The notes: generated from the sequence alone by a model not told the origin. DNA of 64,000 nt from JACQAP01 sp035275265 (GCA_035275265.1 DATENC010000029.1:62001-126000); one strand, 5' to 3'. Positions 43,437-52,699 are shown, counted from the stretch's first letter. Made by a program: numbers and translations.

Positions 43437-43910
43437 TCAGCTCCCCGAAATCTGGGACTGAATGAAATTCTGAATTCCGATTTTCTGGATCAGATCGAGT
43501 TGGATTTCGAGCCAGTCGATATGCTCTTCCTCGCTCTCCAGGATTTTTTCGAAAAGTTCGCGGGATACGTAGTCATTGGAACTTTCGCAATACGCAATCG
43601 CCTCGCGCAGTGCCGGATGCGCATCCATCTCGAGTTGCAGGTCGCATTTCAGGCATTCCTGCACATTCTCGCCGATCAACAGTTTGCCCAGATCCTGGAG
43701 ATTCGGTAGTCCCTCGAGGAACAGGATGCGCTCGATCAACTTGTCGGCGTGCTTCATCTCGTCCACCGACTCCTTGAATTCGTGCTCGTCGAGTTTCTTC
43801 AGGCCCCAGTTCTTGAACATGCGGGCATGAAGAAAATACTGGTTGATGGCAGTCAGTTCGTTGGTGAGAACCTGGTTGAGGTATTTCAGGACCTGCTTGT
43901 CGCCCTTCAT
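43437..43910 (-). CDS. bfr: bacterioferritin
   Basis: Protein of 157 residues. The ferroxidase ligands are in ELTAINQYF, DEMKHADKL and SEEEHIDWLE, and the heme-binding Met is the M of DEMKHA. It forms a 24-subunit iron-storage shell with heme at subunit interfaces. ATG at 43910 (MKGDKQVLKYLN) is the conserved start. Bfd, which releases its iron, is encoded 98 bp upstream. Confidence 0.96.
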   Translation of the reverse strand: MKGDKQVLKYLNQVLTNELTAINQYFLHARMFKNWGLKKLDEHEFKESVDEMKHADKLIERILFLEGLPNLQDLGKLLIGENVQECLKCDLQLEMDAHPALREAIAYCESSNDYVSRELFEKILESEEEHIDWLEIQLDLIQKIGIQNFIQSQISGS

Positions 43911-44007
43911 GCGCGCCCCCTGATGTGCGTTGGTCTCAACGACCACGCATTATAGGTTGCGCGACACGCAGCCCGAAACAAAAAAACGGAAAACGAAATG
44001 AGAGGAA

Positions 44008-44208
44008 TTACGCCGCGCTCAATTGCTGGCGCGGTGTTTCAACGGAGGACAAGGTTTGGTGAAGCACCTCTTCGGCACAATCGGCGCACCTGCCGCAGCA
44101 GCTCGCCACACCCAGACACAAATGCAGTTCGCTCAACGAACGGGCACCGCCATCCACTGCCTCGCGGATCTGGCTTTCGGTGATGCCATTGCAGAGGCAA
44201 ACGTACAT
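44008..44208 (-). CDS. bfd: bacterioferritin-associated ferredoxin
   Basis: Protein of 66 residues. The [2Fe-2S] site has the CxC (C4, C6) and CxxC pattern (YVCLCNGIT; SCCGRCADC). It reduces the bacterioferritin heme to mobilise stored iron and is normally made under iron starvation. A Fur-box-like site lies 54 bp before its ATG at 44208. Confidence 0.94.
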   Translation of the reverse strand: MYVCLCNGITESQIREAVDGGARSLSELHLCLGVASCCGRCADCAEEVLHQTLSSVETPRQQLSAA

Positions 44209-44261
44209 GGCTGGACTGTGGACGATAGAGTGGGCTAGCGAGATTAAATACTAAATCACAA

Positions 44262-44276
44262 TGAGAATGATTGTCA
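44262..44276 (-). promoter_or_regulatory. Fur box upstream of bfd
   Basis: On the plus strand TGAGAAT-G-ATTGTCA matches the 7-1-7 Fur consensus at 12 of 14 positions, in an A/T-rich promoter region. Its place in front of bfd fits iron repression. Confidence 0.7.
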
Positions 44277-44299
44277 ATAATGAAGCTGAAAACGCAGAT

Positions 44300-44629
44300 C
44301 TAGTTCGTCCTTGAATCCGGACATTCTGCACACGATCCCCCTAATCCCAGAAAACGCTTCACTGCCTGCATGAGGCAGCTCGATGAGCGTCTGCAGGCGA
44401 TCACCGGAATGCCCTGCATTTGCGCCTGGTTACGATAGCTTTTCATGGCGTTGTGATTGAGAAAATCCGTCAATAGAATCAGTAGTTGGGTATCCTTGGG
44501 GAGCGCAGCCAGCGAGCGCTGATGGGCCGATGCCCGCCCCGTGATATGGCGTTCAATGTGGATTCCGAGGTCTGCCAAGGAGTCTGGAATGTTGCCCAGA
44601 CGGTCTGCCCCAACGACTACAGCGTTCAT
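44300..44629 (-). CDS. DUF2325 family protein
   Basis: Protein of 109 residues. The Rossmann-like opening AVVVGADRLGNIPDSLADLGI, then DTQLLILLTDFLNHNAM and IACRRSSSCLMQAV, match DUF2325. Biochemical function is unknown. Several Cys (residues near the C-terminus, GGSCAECPDS) could bind metal. It starts at ATG 44629 after a strong site (AGGAGGAAAGA). It lies between bfd and the divergent FTR1 operon, with a Fur-box-like site upstream, so an iron-related role is likely by context. Confidence 0.8.
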   Translation of the reverse strand: MNAVVVGADRLGNIPDSLADLGIHIERHITGRASAHQRSLAALPKDTQLLILLTDFLNHNAMKSYRNQAQMQGIPVIACRRSSSCLMQAVKRFLGLGGSCAECPDSRTN

Positions 44630-44706
44630 TCTTTCCTCCTACGTATCATATTGAATTTGCTGACAAACACTTTGGGTGCCAATACGGCGATACAGCGTGA
44701 TGTAAA

Positions 44707-44721
44707 TGATAATGATTCGCA
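44707..44721 (-). promoter_or_regulatory. Fur-box-like site upstream of the DUF2325 gene
   Basis: TGATAAT-G-ATTCGCA: the left half matches the Fur consensus exactly and the right half at 5 of 7 positions. It lies 78 bp before the DUF2325 start. Confidence 0.6.
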
Positions 44722-44799
44722 TTAGATTTGTCAAACTTTCAACTGATTGGTCAGAAAGGAATTATTGGATGCTAGGAGTGCAAACAGCGGGCGCCTCGC

Positions 44800-44842
44800 T
44801 TGACTGAATAGTCCAAATAAATACAATTCTCATTTGTATTGA
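44800..44842 (+). promoter_or_regulatory. promoter and possible Fur site of the FTR1-ABC operon
   Basis: TTGACT (44800-44805) and TACAAT (44822-44827) form a sigma-70 promoter with a 16-base spacer. Overlapping the -10 box is a hexamer array ATTCTC-ATTTGT-ATTGAG, a weak Fur-like match whose reverse strand shares ATGAGAAT with the bfd site. Confidence 0.5.
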
Positions 44843-44922
44843 GTACCCTCCAAACACGCGAACCAGTGCTCCGGGTTGCGCGCGAAAGACCGGTTCTAAT
44901 GCCCCGAGGAATTGCCATCCCC

Positions 44923-46863
44923 ATGATGTTTTCCAGATTGCGCTGTGTGTCTGTCGCCCTTCTTCTGACGATTCCGCTTGCCGTCGCGGCGCAAACCACG
45001 GATGCGGGTCCCGCTCAGGGTCAGATGGTCCTGCACCTGCTCGACTACATTTCCGTCGAGTACCCCCAGTTCGTCAAAGCCGGCAGAATCGTCAACGCCG
45101 ACGAGTACGCGGAGCAAGTCGAGTTCTCCGCTCAGGTCGCAGATGCCATCGGGAATTTTGCGCCACACCCGGAAAAGGACGCGCTGGTGGCATCGGCTGC
45201 GATCCTGGTCAAGCTGATCGCCGACAAAGGGGATAGCGGCAAGGTCGTCCAACGCGCACGAGACTTGCAACGCGGCTTGATCAAGGCTTACAGGATTCAA
45301 ATCGCACCGGCGCGCGCACCGGACCTGAGCGGTGCGTCTGGTTTGTACCAGTCGAACTGCGTTGCCTGTCACGGCGCTGCGGGCGACGGCAACGGGCCGC
45401 AAGCCGCTGCACTCGAACCACGGCCAACGAATTTTCAGGATCATGCCCGCCAGCTTCAGCGCAGCGTCTACGGCCTGTACAACACCATCAGTCTCGGCGT
45501 AGAGGGCACCTCGATGCCGGCATTCGGCAACCTGCGCCCGGAAGAACGCTGGGCGCTTGCGTTTTACGTAAGTCAGTTCGTCTCCACGGAAGACGAACGC
45601 AACCAAGGAAAGCAGCTGTGGCAGCGCCCCGGCATGCAAGCGCTGTTTCCGCGGCTATCGGATCTGGTCGGAACCACACCCGCGGAAACGTTGCGCGTGG
45701 GCGACTCGGCCTATCAGGTGCTTGCATACCTACGCGCGCATCCAGACGTGATACCCACGCAAGACAGCGCGTCACCGCTCTCAGTTGCGATTGCGAAAAT
45801 CCGCGAAAGCCTCGATCTGTACCGGCAGGGAAAGCACGAGGCTGCGCATCAGGCCGCGATCAGTGCATACCTGGAAGGCTTCGAGCTGGCGGAAGCGAGC
45901 CTCGACCGGGTCGACAGCGGCCTGCGCAACCGCATAGAACAGGACATGATGGCCTACCGTAATCTGATCAAGACCAAAGTGCCCGTGGAGGTCGTCGAGC
46001 AAAAAGGCCTCGCGCTTGTCAAGTCCCTCGAAGGGGCTGGCACGCTCAGCGGTGACGACAAACTGTCCGCGGCGGGCGCCTTTAGCTCTGCGTTCATTAT
46101 CGTAGCGCGCGAGGGCCTGGAGGCAATTCTCGTGCTTGCGGCAATTGCGGCATTCCTGATCAAGTCAGGGCGCCGGGATGGCCTCAAACACCTTCACGCC
46201 GGGTGGATCGTGGCGCTTCTGGTCGGCATCGCCACCTGGATCGTTTCCTCGACACTGCTCGAGATCAGTGGTGCACAGAGGGAAATTACCGAAGGCCTGA
46301 CCGCACTGCTTGCCGCCGCCGTTCTGCTGTATGCAGGCTACTGGCTGCACAGCCGATCGCATGCATCCCGCTGGCAATCGTTCATTGGTGGACAGGTCAG
46401 CAACGCATTGTCGCGACGCACATTGTTCGGAATTGCTTTGATTTCGTTTCTGGCGGTGTATCGCGAGGCATTCGAGACCGTATTGTTCATGCAGGCGCTT
46501 TGGGTACAGGCCGAGGCCGCATCGCGCAGCGGATTGGTTGCCGGCGTAGCCGCTGCCGGCGTCGTGCTCGCCATTCTGGCCTGGGTGATCTCCCGTTACA
46601 GCGCCAGGCTGCCCCTGAAGCTGTTTTTCAACCTCAGCTCGCTGTTTCTGGCAGCGCTGGCGGTGATCTTCGCCGGCAAGGGAGTGGCGGCGCTCCAAGC
46701 GGCCGGGAAGTTGCCAGCAGATGCGCTTGCGATCTCCGGCATCCCATCGCTGGGCATTTATCCAAACATTCAGGGCCTGGCGTTGCAGGTGCTGCTTGTA
46801 GTCTTGATCGTCGCCAGTTTTCTTTACAGCCGCGCCGGTGACAACCGCAGTTCACGATCATGA
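44923..46863 (+). CDS. cytochrome c - FTR1 fusion iron permease
   Basis: Protein of 646 residues. A signal peptide (1-23) is followed by a periplasmic region with one heme c site CVACH (146-150) and a likely Met ligand in SMPAF (198). From about residue 385 it is an FTR1-type permease with the two iron-binding REGLE-like motifs, REGLE (396-400) and REAFE (514-518), and about seven membrane helices. The cytochrome part may oxidise Fe(II) to feed Fe(III) to the permease, in place of a multicopper oxidase or EfeB. ATG at 44923 fits the signal peptide, with GAGGA upstream. fbpA-like overlaps by 4 bp. Confidence 0.88.
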   Translation: MMFSRLRCVSVALLLTIPLAVAAQTTDAGPAQGQMVLHLLDYISVEYPQFVKAGRIVNADEYAEQVEFSAQVADAIGNFAPHPEKDALVASAAILVKLIADKGDSGKVVQRARDLQRGLIKAYRIQIAPARAPDLSGASGLYQSNCVACHGAAGDGNGPQAAALEPRPTNFQDHARQLQRSVYGLYNTISLGVEGTSMPAFGNLRPEERWALAFYVSQFVSTEDERNQGKQLWQRPGMQALFPRLSDLVGTTPAETLRVGDSAYQVLAYLRAHPDVIPTQDSASPLSVAIAKIRESLDLYRQGKHEAAHQAAISAYLEGFELAEASLDRVDSGLRNRIEQDMMAYRNLIKTKVPVEVVEQKGLALVKSLEGAGTLSGDDKLSAAGAFSSAFIIVAREGLEAILVLAAIAAFLIKSGRRDGLKHLHAGWIVALLVGIATWIVSSTLLEISGAQREITEGLTALLAAAVLLYAGYWLHSRSHASRWQSFIGGQVSNALSRRTLFGIALISFLAVYREAFETVLFMQALWVQAEAASRSGLVAGVAAAGVVLAILAWVISRYSARLPLKLFFNLSSLFLAALAVIFAGKGVAALQAAGKLPADALAISGIPSLGIYPNIQGLALQVLLVVLIVASFLYSRAGDNRSSRS

Positions 46864-47879
46864 GTGAATCGAGGAGGTTTGCTTTGTCTTATTTTAGAAT
46901 CGCTCTGGCCGCAGCGTGCATCGCAGTTGCGACCCCAGTCACTGGCGAAGAGGTGGTGGTTTACTCCGCGCGCATTGAGCAGCTTATCCGGCCGCTGTTC
47001 GACGCGTACACCCGGGATACCGGTGTTACCGTGAAATTCGTCACCGACAGGGAAGGTCCGCTGATGGAACGGCTGAAGGCGGAAGGATCGAATACACCGG
47101 CAGACGTGCTGCTTACCGTGGACGCCGGCAACCTGTGGCAGGCGACTCAGTTGGAGTTACTGCAACCGGTGCAATCGAAGACGTTGGAAGCGAACATTCC
47201 CGCTCATTTGCGCGACCCTGAAGGACGATGGTTCGGTCTTTCGGTGCGGGCACGTACCGTCGTCTACAACACCAGCAAAGTAAAACCTGCCGAGCTCAGC
47301 ACTTATGAGGACCTTGGCAGCGCGAAATGGAAAGGCCGATTGTGTCTGCGGACATCGAAGAAGGTCTACAACCAGTCGCTGGTAGCGATGATGCTCGCCG
47401 AGCACGGTGAAGCGAAAACCGAGCAGATCGTGCGCGGCTGGATCGGCAATCTCGCCGTGCCCGTGTTCCCCGACGACACCAAGATGATGGAAGCCATCGC
47501 CGGCGGGCAATGCGATGTTGGAATAACCAACACCTATTACTTCGGACGCTTGCTCGAAAAGTCGCCAGACCAGCCGCTCGCGCTGTTCTGGCCGAATCAG
47601 TCCGGTTCCGGGGTACACGTTAACATTTCCGGTGCCGGCGTCACCAAGTACGCAAAGAATCCCCACGGCGCGGCCAAGCTGCTGGAATGGCTGTCTTCAG
47701 TTGTCGCGCAAAGCCTCTATGCCGACGCCAATATGGAGTACCCGGTCAATCCAGCGGTCAAACCCCACCCGGCCGTTACCAGCTGGGGCAATTTCAAACA
47801 GAACAATATCAATGTCGCCAAAGCCGGCGAACTGCAAGCTGCCGCGGTGCGCCTCATGGACCGCGCAGGCTATCACTGA
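46860..47879 (+). CDS. fbpA: periplasmic Fe3+-binding protein of ABC transporter
   Basis: Protein of 339 residues with a signal peptide (about 1-29) and a mature part starting EEVVVYSAR, typical of FbpA/FutA ferric-binding proteins. Tyr-rich C-terminal region (TNTYYFGRLL) contains the usual tandem-Tyr iron ligands. It hands Fe(III) to the permease encoded next. It overlaps the FTR1 fusion gene by 4 bp, so both systems should be made together. Confidence 0.88.
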   Translation: MSESRRFALSYFRIALAAACIAVATPVTGEEVVVYSARIEQLIRPLFDAYTRDTGVTVKFVTDREGPLMERLKAEGSNTPADVLLTVDAGNLWQATQLELLQPVQSKTLEANIPAHLRDPEGRWFGLSVRARTVVYNTSKVKPAELSTYEDLGSAKWKGRLCLRTSKKVYNQSLVAMMLAEHGEAKTEQIVRGWIGNLAVPVFPDDTKMMEAIAGGQCDVGITNTYYFGRLLEKSPDQPLALFWPNQSGSGVHVNISGAGVTKYAKNPHGAAKLLEWLSSVVAQSLYADANMEYPVNPAVKPHPAVTSWGNFKQNNINVAKAGELQAAAVRLMDRAGYH

Positions 47880-47912
47880 TCGGACACCCGGCTCTGCAAT
47901 GGCGCTCGCACG

Positions 47913-49523
47913 GTGAGTGCCGCGCGCCTGTTCCCGGTGCTGGTCGCCGCGCTGGTGCTGGCGCCAATCGCGGTGATCTTCTCATCGTTCCTGACACCGG
48001 CCGACGATGTCTGGCACCATTTCGCTGCGACAATTCTCGACGAGCTCATCATCAACACGTTGATACTCGCGCTCGCTGTCGCCGCAGGCACGGCGGTGCT
48101 GGGCGTCGGTCTGGGATGGCTCACGGCGGTGTGCGATTTCCCGGGCCGGAGATTTTTTTCGTGGGCACTGCTGTTGCCTCTCGCTATACCGGCGTATGTC
48201 ATCGGTTTTGTCGCGATCGCACTGCTGGATTTTACCGGTCCGCTGCAATCCGGGTTGAGATCGCTCACCGGCTCCGGTCTGCCGTGGTTTCCGCCAATCC
48301 GCAGCCGCGGGGGGGTGGCTCTGGTCATGACGCTGGCGCTTTATCCTTATGTCTTCCTGCTTGCGCGCAATGCCTTCCACACCCAAGGGAAACGCATGCT
48401 GGAAGCCGGCCGCGCCCTCGGACTGACCTCCTACGAGGCATTCCTTCGTGTGGCTCTTCCAATGGCGCGGCCATGGGTAGCAGCCGGCGTGATGTTGGTA
48501 GTCATGGAAACGCTGGCCGATTTCGGAACAGTAGCGGTATTCAACTACGATACGTTGACTACGGGAGTCTACAAGGCCTGGTACGGGCTATTTTCGATCA
48601 CGGCAGCTTCGCAGGTTGCCTCGATACTCATACTGATTGCGCTCGCAGTGCTGTTGGTCGAACAGCAAACTCGATTGCGCATGCGTTTTTCCTCCGTGCC
48701 CGCCGGCGGCGAGACGCCGCGCATCGTATTGGCCGGCAGGCACAGATTCGGAGCGCTCGCCGCCTGCACGATGGTTTTCGGTATTGGCTTTGTCGGTCCA
48801 GCCGCTCAACTTTCTTTGTGGGTAATCGAGGCGGCTTCCACCGACTTCGATAGCCGCTACCTCGAATACGTTTGGCACTCCCTGGCACTGGGCGCGCTGG
48901 CGGCGCTGTGCGTAACCACGACCGCGTTGCTTCTGAACTATGCGGGGCGACGCCAACCCGATCGGATTACGAGAATCACGCTCAAACTCGCCAATATCGG
49001 CTATGCGGTGCCCGGCGCAGTGTTGGCGGTCGGGATCTTCGTTGCTTTTGCCTGGTTGGATCGGGCCATACCGTCATCGCTGCGGGATTTCCTAGGGATC
49101 ACGTCCGGCGCACTGCTGCAAGGTTCAGTTGCAGCGATGCTGGTTGCGTACATGATCCGGTTTCTGGCAGTGGGTTTCGCTCCGTTGGAAAGCGCCCTGC
49201 ATCGCGTTACCCGCAGCATCGACGAGGCGGCGACCGCACTGGGCCAGGGCGGCGTTCGGCTGCTCTACCGGGTGCACCTGCCATTGCTGCGCGGCGGGCT
49301 TGCTACTGCCGCCGTGCTGGTGTTCGTGGATGTCCTGAAGGAAATGCCGATCACGTTGATGACGCGGCCCTTTGGCTGGGATACCCTCGCGATTCGAATT
49401 TTCGAGTTGACTTCCGAAGGGCAATGGGAGCTCGCCGCGTTGCCGGCATTGGTATTGGTGCTGGCCGGCATGCTGCCGGTAATCCAACTCACCCGTGCCT
49501 CCAAATGGAACGCTTCGGCCTGA
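47913..49523 (+). CDS. fbpB: Fe3+ ABC transporter permease, fused double type
   Basis: Protein of 536 residues with about 12 membrane helices in two halves, each with the permease EAA-like loop (EAGRALGLTSYEAFLRVALP; EAATALGQGGVRLLYRVHLP). This is the FbpB-type duplicated permease. It starts at GTG 47913, because the preceding ATG frame is closed by a stop. It lies 33 bp after the binding-protein gene and 4 bp before the ATPase. Confidence 0.88.
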   Translation: MSAARLFPVLVAALVLAPIAVIFSSFLTPADDVWHHFAATILDELIINTLILALAVAAGTAVLGVGLGWLTAVCDFPGRRFFSWALLLPLAIPAYVIGFVAIALLDFTGPLQSGLRSLTGSGLPWFPPIRSRGGVALVMTLALYPYVFLLARNAFHTQGKRMLEAGRALGLTSYEAFLRVALPMARPWVAAGVMLVVMETLADFGTVAVFNYDTLTTGVYKAWYGLFSITAASQVASILILIALAVLLVEQQTRLRMRFSSVPAGGETPRIVLAGRHRFGALAACTMVFGIGFVGPAAQLSLWVIEAASTDFDSRYLEYVWHSLALGALAALCVTTTALLLNYAGRRQPDRITRITLKLANIGYAVPGAVLAVGIFVAFAWLDRAIPSSLRDFLGITSGALLQGSVAAMLVAYMIRFLAVGFAPLESALHRVTRSIDEAATALGQGGVRLLYRVHLPLLRGGLATAAVLVFVDVLKEMPITLMTRPFGWDTLAIRIFELTSEGQWELAALPALVLVLAGMLPVIQLTRASKWNASA

Positions 49524-49527
49524 CGTA

Positions 49528-50589
49528 ATGACCACCGTTATCGAACTCCTGGAAGTCCATCATGCCTATGGAGATCACGTGGTCGTCGACGGACTATCGC
49601 TGTCGCTCGCCAAGGGCAGCATCGGCTGCCTGCTCGGGCCGAGCGGGTGCGGCAAAACCACGGTGCTGCGCTGCATCGCCGGATTCGAGCGGATCCGGGC
49701 CGGCGAAATCCGCATGAACGGTATACCGGTAAGCACAACAACTTTGCATGTGCCCACCGAGAAACGCCGGGTTGGCATCGTATTCCAGGACTACGCGCTT
49801 TTCCCCCATCTGAACGTGCAAGCCAACGTTGCCTTCGGCCTGCACCGCCGGAGAGCTTCGGAACGGCGGGAGCGCGTATCGCAGCTGCTCGAAGTAACCG
49901 GCCTGCGAAGCATGGCCGGGCGTTATCCGCACGAACTCTCGGGTGGACAGCAACAACGCGTGGCCCTCGCGCGCGCACTCGCGCCGCAGCCCGATCTCCT
50001 CCTGCTCGACGAACCGTTTTCCAACCTGGACGTGGATCTGCGCGAACGGTTGAGCCTTGAAGTGCGCGATATCCTCAAGGCCCAGGGCTCGACCGCCATC
50101 ATGGTGACCCACGACCAGTACGAGGCGTTCGCGATGGCTGATGAGATCGGCATCATGGCTAACGGCCGGGTCCAGCAGTGGGACAGCGCGCACAACATCT
50201 ATCATCGGCCCTGCAACCGCTTCGTCGCCGATTTCGTCGGCCAGGGGGTTTTTCTACAGGGGCGGGTAAACGGCGGCGGCAAAATCGAGATCGAGCTTGG
50301 CGTGCTCGACGGAGAGATCCGGGTAACAGCGCTCGCCTCGGGGGACCAGACGCCGGGACCCGATCTTGAAGTCCTGCTGCGACCGAACGATGTGGTGCAC
50401 GACGATTCGAGCCCGACCAAGGCGCAGGTTCTGCATAAGGCGTTTCGCGGCGCCGAAATCCTTTATACCCTAAGGCTTGCTAGCGGCGCCCGCGTCTTGT
50501 CGCTGGTACCTAGTCATCACAATCACGCAGTCGGCGAATTCGTGGGGATACGGCTGGAGACCGGCCACGTCGTCGCATTCCAAAAATAG
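49528..50589 (+). CDS. fbpC: Fe3+ ABC transporter ATPase
   Basis: Protein of 353 residues: Walker A GPSGCGKTT, Q-loop VFQDYALFPHLN, signature LSGGQQQRVALARAL, Walker B LLLLDEPFSNLD and the switch His in VTHDQYEAF. A C-terminal TOBE-like regulatory domain (about 240-353) is present. It drives the ferric ABC importer. ATG at 49528 is chosen; the longer frame overlaps the permease. Confidence 0.9.
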   Translation: MTTVIELLEVHHAYGDHVVVDGLSLSLAKGSIGCLLGPSGCGKTTVLRCIAGFERIRAGEIRMNGIPVSTTTLHVPTEKRRVGIVFQDYALFPHLNVQANVAFGLHRRRASERRERVSQLLEVTGLRSMAGRYPHELSGGQQQRVALARALAPQPDLLLLDEPFSNLDVDLRERLSLEVRDILKAQGSTAIMVTHDQYEAFAMADEIGIMANGRVQQWDSAHNIYHRPCNRFVADFVGQGVFLQGRVNGGGKIEIELGVLDGEIRVTALASGDQTPGPDLEVLLRPNDVVHDDSSPTKAQVLHKAFRGAEILYTLRLASGARVLSLVPSHHNHAVGEFVGIRLETGHVVAFQK

Positions 50590-50629
50590 AAGCCCCGCCT
50601 TGCGCCGGCGTTTGCACCACAGACGGCTC

Positions 50630-51175
50630 CTACTTTCCGGGCAACATGCGCAGGAACACGCCATCTCGATCGAACAGGAGATGCTTCAGCGCCGCCGCGA
50701 CGTGAATCACCACCAGTGTGATCAGAAACACCGCAGTTACACCGTGGATGCCTTGCAGGAGATCGTAGATGACCTTGTTCTCCCACCCCAACGGCGGGAT
50801 CTTGAATAGCCCGAAGTACGTCACCCCGTACTTGGTGAACTGGGACGCTGAAAAGCCGGACAATGGCATCAGAATCAGGCACAGGTACAGCAGTGCATGG
50901 CTCACCTTCGATGCCTGGACCTGCCACGCAGGCATGCTCGACGGCAGCGCCGGCGGAGGATTCCTGAAACGCCACCACAAACGGATCAGTACCAGCATCG
51001 CAACCGTCACGCCGATCGACTTGTGCAGGTTGTAAAAGAAAGTGCGTTCCGGCGTGCCGCGCGGGATGTCGGTCATGTACAGACCGAGCCCAATCATCAC
51101 CAAAACGAGAATCGCGACGATCCAGTGCAGCGCAATCGCGGGCGTGGAATAGCGCTGAACCTCTTTGTTATTCAT
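50630..51175 (-). CDS. cytochrome b561
   Basis: Protein of 181 residues with four membrane helices and the diheme His pattern of bacterial cytochrome b561: HWIVAILVLVMIGLGLYM, NLHKSIGVTVAMLVLIRL, SHALLYLCLILMPLSGF and HGVTAVFLITLVVIHVAAALKH. It passes electrons at the inner membrane, possibly from the quinone pool to a periplasmic partner. ATG at 51175 follows GGGGAGGG. It is 65 bp downstream of the beta-propeller gene, separated by a hairpin. Confidence 0.88.
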   Translation of the reverse strand: MNNKEVQRYSTPAIALHWIVAILVLVMIGLGLYMTDIPRGTPERTFFYNLHKSIGVTVAMLVLIRLWWRFRNPPPALPSSMPAWQVQASKVSHALLYLCLILMPLSGFSASQFTKYGVTYFGLFKIPPLGWENKVIYDLLQGIHGVTAVFLITLVVIHVAAALKHLLFDRDGVFLRMLPGK

Positions 51176-51202
51176 GGACGAAAACCCTCCCCTGGGAACC
51201 TG

Positions 51203-51229
51203 CATACGCGCGTCGTCAACGCGCGTATG
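51203..51229 (-). repeat. 11-bp inverted repeat between propeller and b561 genes
   Basis: CATACGCGCGT, a five-base loop, then ACGCGCGTATG: a perfect stem without a T run on either strand, so it may slow or protect the transcript rather than end it. Confidence 0.75.
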
Positions 51230-51240
51230 TTACGCGGCTG

Positions 51241-52188
51241 CTACTGGATCACAACCCCCCAGGGACGAATGCCTACCGGGATATCCTTGATTTTCTTGTT
51301 GGTCTTCGTGTCGATCACGGACACCGAGTCGGAGCGGCCGTTGGCGACATAAAGCTTGCTTCCGTCCGGTGTGATTGCCATGTTCCAGGGGCGCTTGCCT
51401 ACCTCAATGGTAGCGATGACCTTGTTGGTTGCAGTGTCGATTACCGAAACCGTGGCGTCCTTGCCATTGGAAATGTACACGCGGCTGCCGTTGGGATGGA
51501 CCGTTACCCCATTGGAAAATTGCCCGCCCGGGATGGTGGCGATAGGCGCATGTTTGGTTACGTCGAGTGCATGGACGGTGCTGGCGTATTCGGCTGCGGT
51601 ATACGCCACCTTGCCGCCAGGCAGGAAGGCGATGCCACGCGGACGTTTGCCCACTGGAATTTCGGCGACCTGTTTGCGTTGCGCGACGTCGATGACATCG
51701 ATCTGCGAGGCTTCCTCGGCGCTGGAATACACCCATTTGCCGTCGGGACTGAATACCGCATGCTCAGGATTCTCGCCATTCACCTTCACAAGGAACTCGC
51801 GCTGGTTGGTCTTTGTATTTATGAAGGCGATCGAGTTGCTCACTTCCACTGCGGCGACCACCCACATGCCGTCCGGCGAAATGCCGACACCCTCCGGGGA
51901 TTCACCGAGCGCCACCTTGCCGACCATCTCACCCTTATCGATGTCGATGATGTCGAGTGCATTGTTGGGCTGGTCACTCACGTAAATGTGTTTGCCGTCC
52001 TTCGCAACCGCCATTCCGCGCGGCTTCTTGCCTGCCGGAATTTCCCGGACCACCTGGTCTGTAGCCGTGTCGATGACGCTGAGCGTCCCGCTTTCCTCGT
52101 TGGCCACGTACGCAAAAGGCGCCGCACATGCCGCTGTTGCCGTAGTCAGCAGAAACGCTGCTGCGGCCTGGAGATATTTGCTGTTCAT
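51241..52188 (-). CDS. exported YVTN beta-propeller repeat protein
   Basis: Protein of 315 residues. A signal peptide (about 1-22, ending ACAAP) is followed by about seven beta-propeller blades, each with the pattern VIDTATxxVxxxIPxGxxPxG and YVAN or YVSD (for example GTLSVIDTATDQVVREIPAG). The family often lies with PQQ-linked oxidation genes but binds various partners; no substrate is evident here. ATG at 52188 fits the signal peptide. It is probably co-transcribed with cytochrome b561. Confidence 0.85.
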   Translation of the reverse strand: MNSKYLQAAAAFLLTTATAACAAPFAYVANEESGTLSVIDTATDQVVREIPAGKKPRGMAVAKDGKHIYVSDQPNNALDIIDIDKGEMVGKVALGESPEGVGISPDGMWVVAAVEVSNSIAFINTKTNQREFLVKVNGENPEHAVFSPDGKWVYSSAEEASQIDVIDVAQRKQVAEIPVGKRPRGIAFLPGGKVAYTAAEYASTVHALDVTKHAPIATIPGGQFSNGVTVHPNGSRVYISNGKDATVSVIDTATNKVIATIEVGKRPWNMAITPDGSKLYVANGRSDSVSVIDTKTNKKIKDIPVGIRPWGVVIQ

Positions 52189-52554
52189 CCTGGTTTTCCC
52201 CGATTGTTGGATCAGATTGTCAACGCACGCGTCAAGTAGAGGCACAACCTACTGACGCTGTTTGGAACTGCAACGGTGCCAAAAAGTTCTTGGAAATTTT
52301 GCCGGAATCTGGCGGGGCTCGGACCGTCCCGCTGTTAACCAGGCGTCATGCTATCACCATCACGCACTGCCACGGCGGGAACGAAACGAGACGACGTCGT
52401 CCGCAAGTAGGGCGCAATCCCGCCGGAACGACATGCGAGCATTCTCGATTGAGCCTGTCCCTACAACGTCACTGGCGGCATGCGCATGAGGTATCGACTT
52501 TCGACGTGTCGCATAACGCCGTGCCCCCGGACATCGATGACAAGTGCGAGGTTC

Positions 52555-52583
52555 AAAAAAATGCCGGGCTGGTGGCCCGGCAT
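52555..52583 (-). terminator. intrinsic terminator downstream of the two-component genes
   Basis: On the minus strand a 9-bp stem (ATGCCGGGC, loop of 5, GCCCGGCAT) is followed by six T. It lies 124 bp after the response-regulator stop. Confidence 0.75.
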
Positions 52584-52682
52584 AAGAGAGGTACTCAACT
52601 TCAAAACATCAACAACAAAGGATTGCGGTCGGAAAGCTAGCAGCCCGCAGGTTGCGTCCACAGGGAAGTTTGCCCGAACCGG

Positions 52683-52699
52683 TTGGGAAATTTTCCCAA
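52683..52699. promoter_or_regulatory. perfect palindrome TTGGGAAATTTTCCCAA
   Basis: The inverted repeat is exact around a single central base and is flanked by GG and CC that extend it to 21 bases. It lies 8 bases after the response-regulator stop. A 16 of 17 copy occurs at 54862. Confidence 0.65.
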
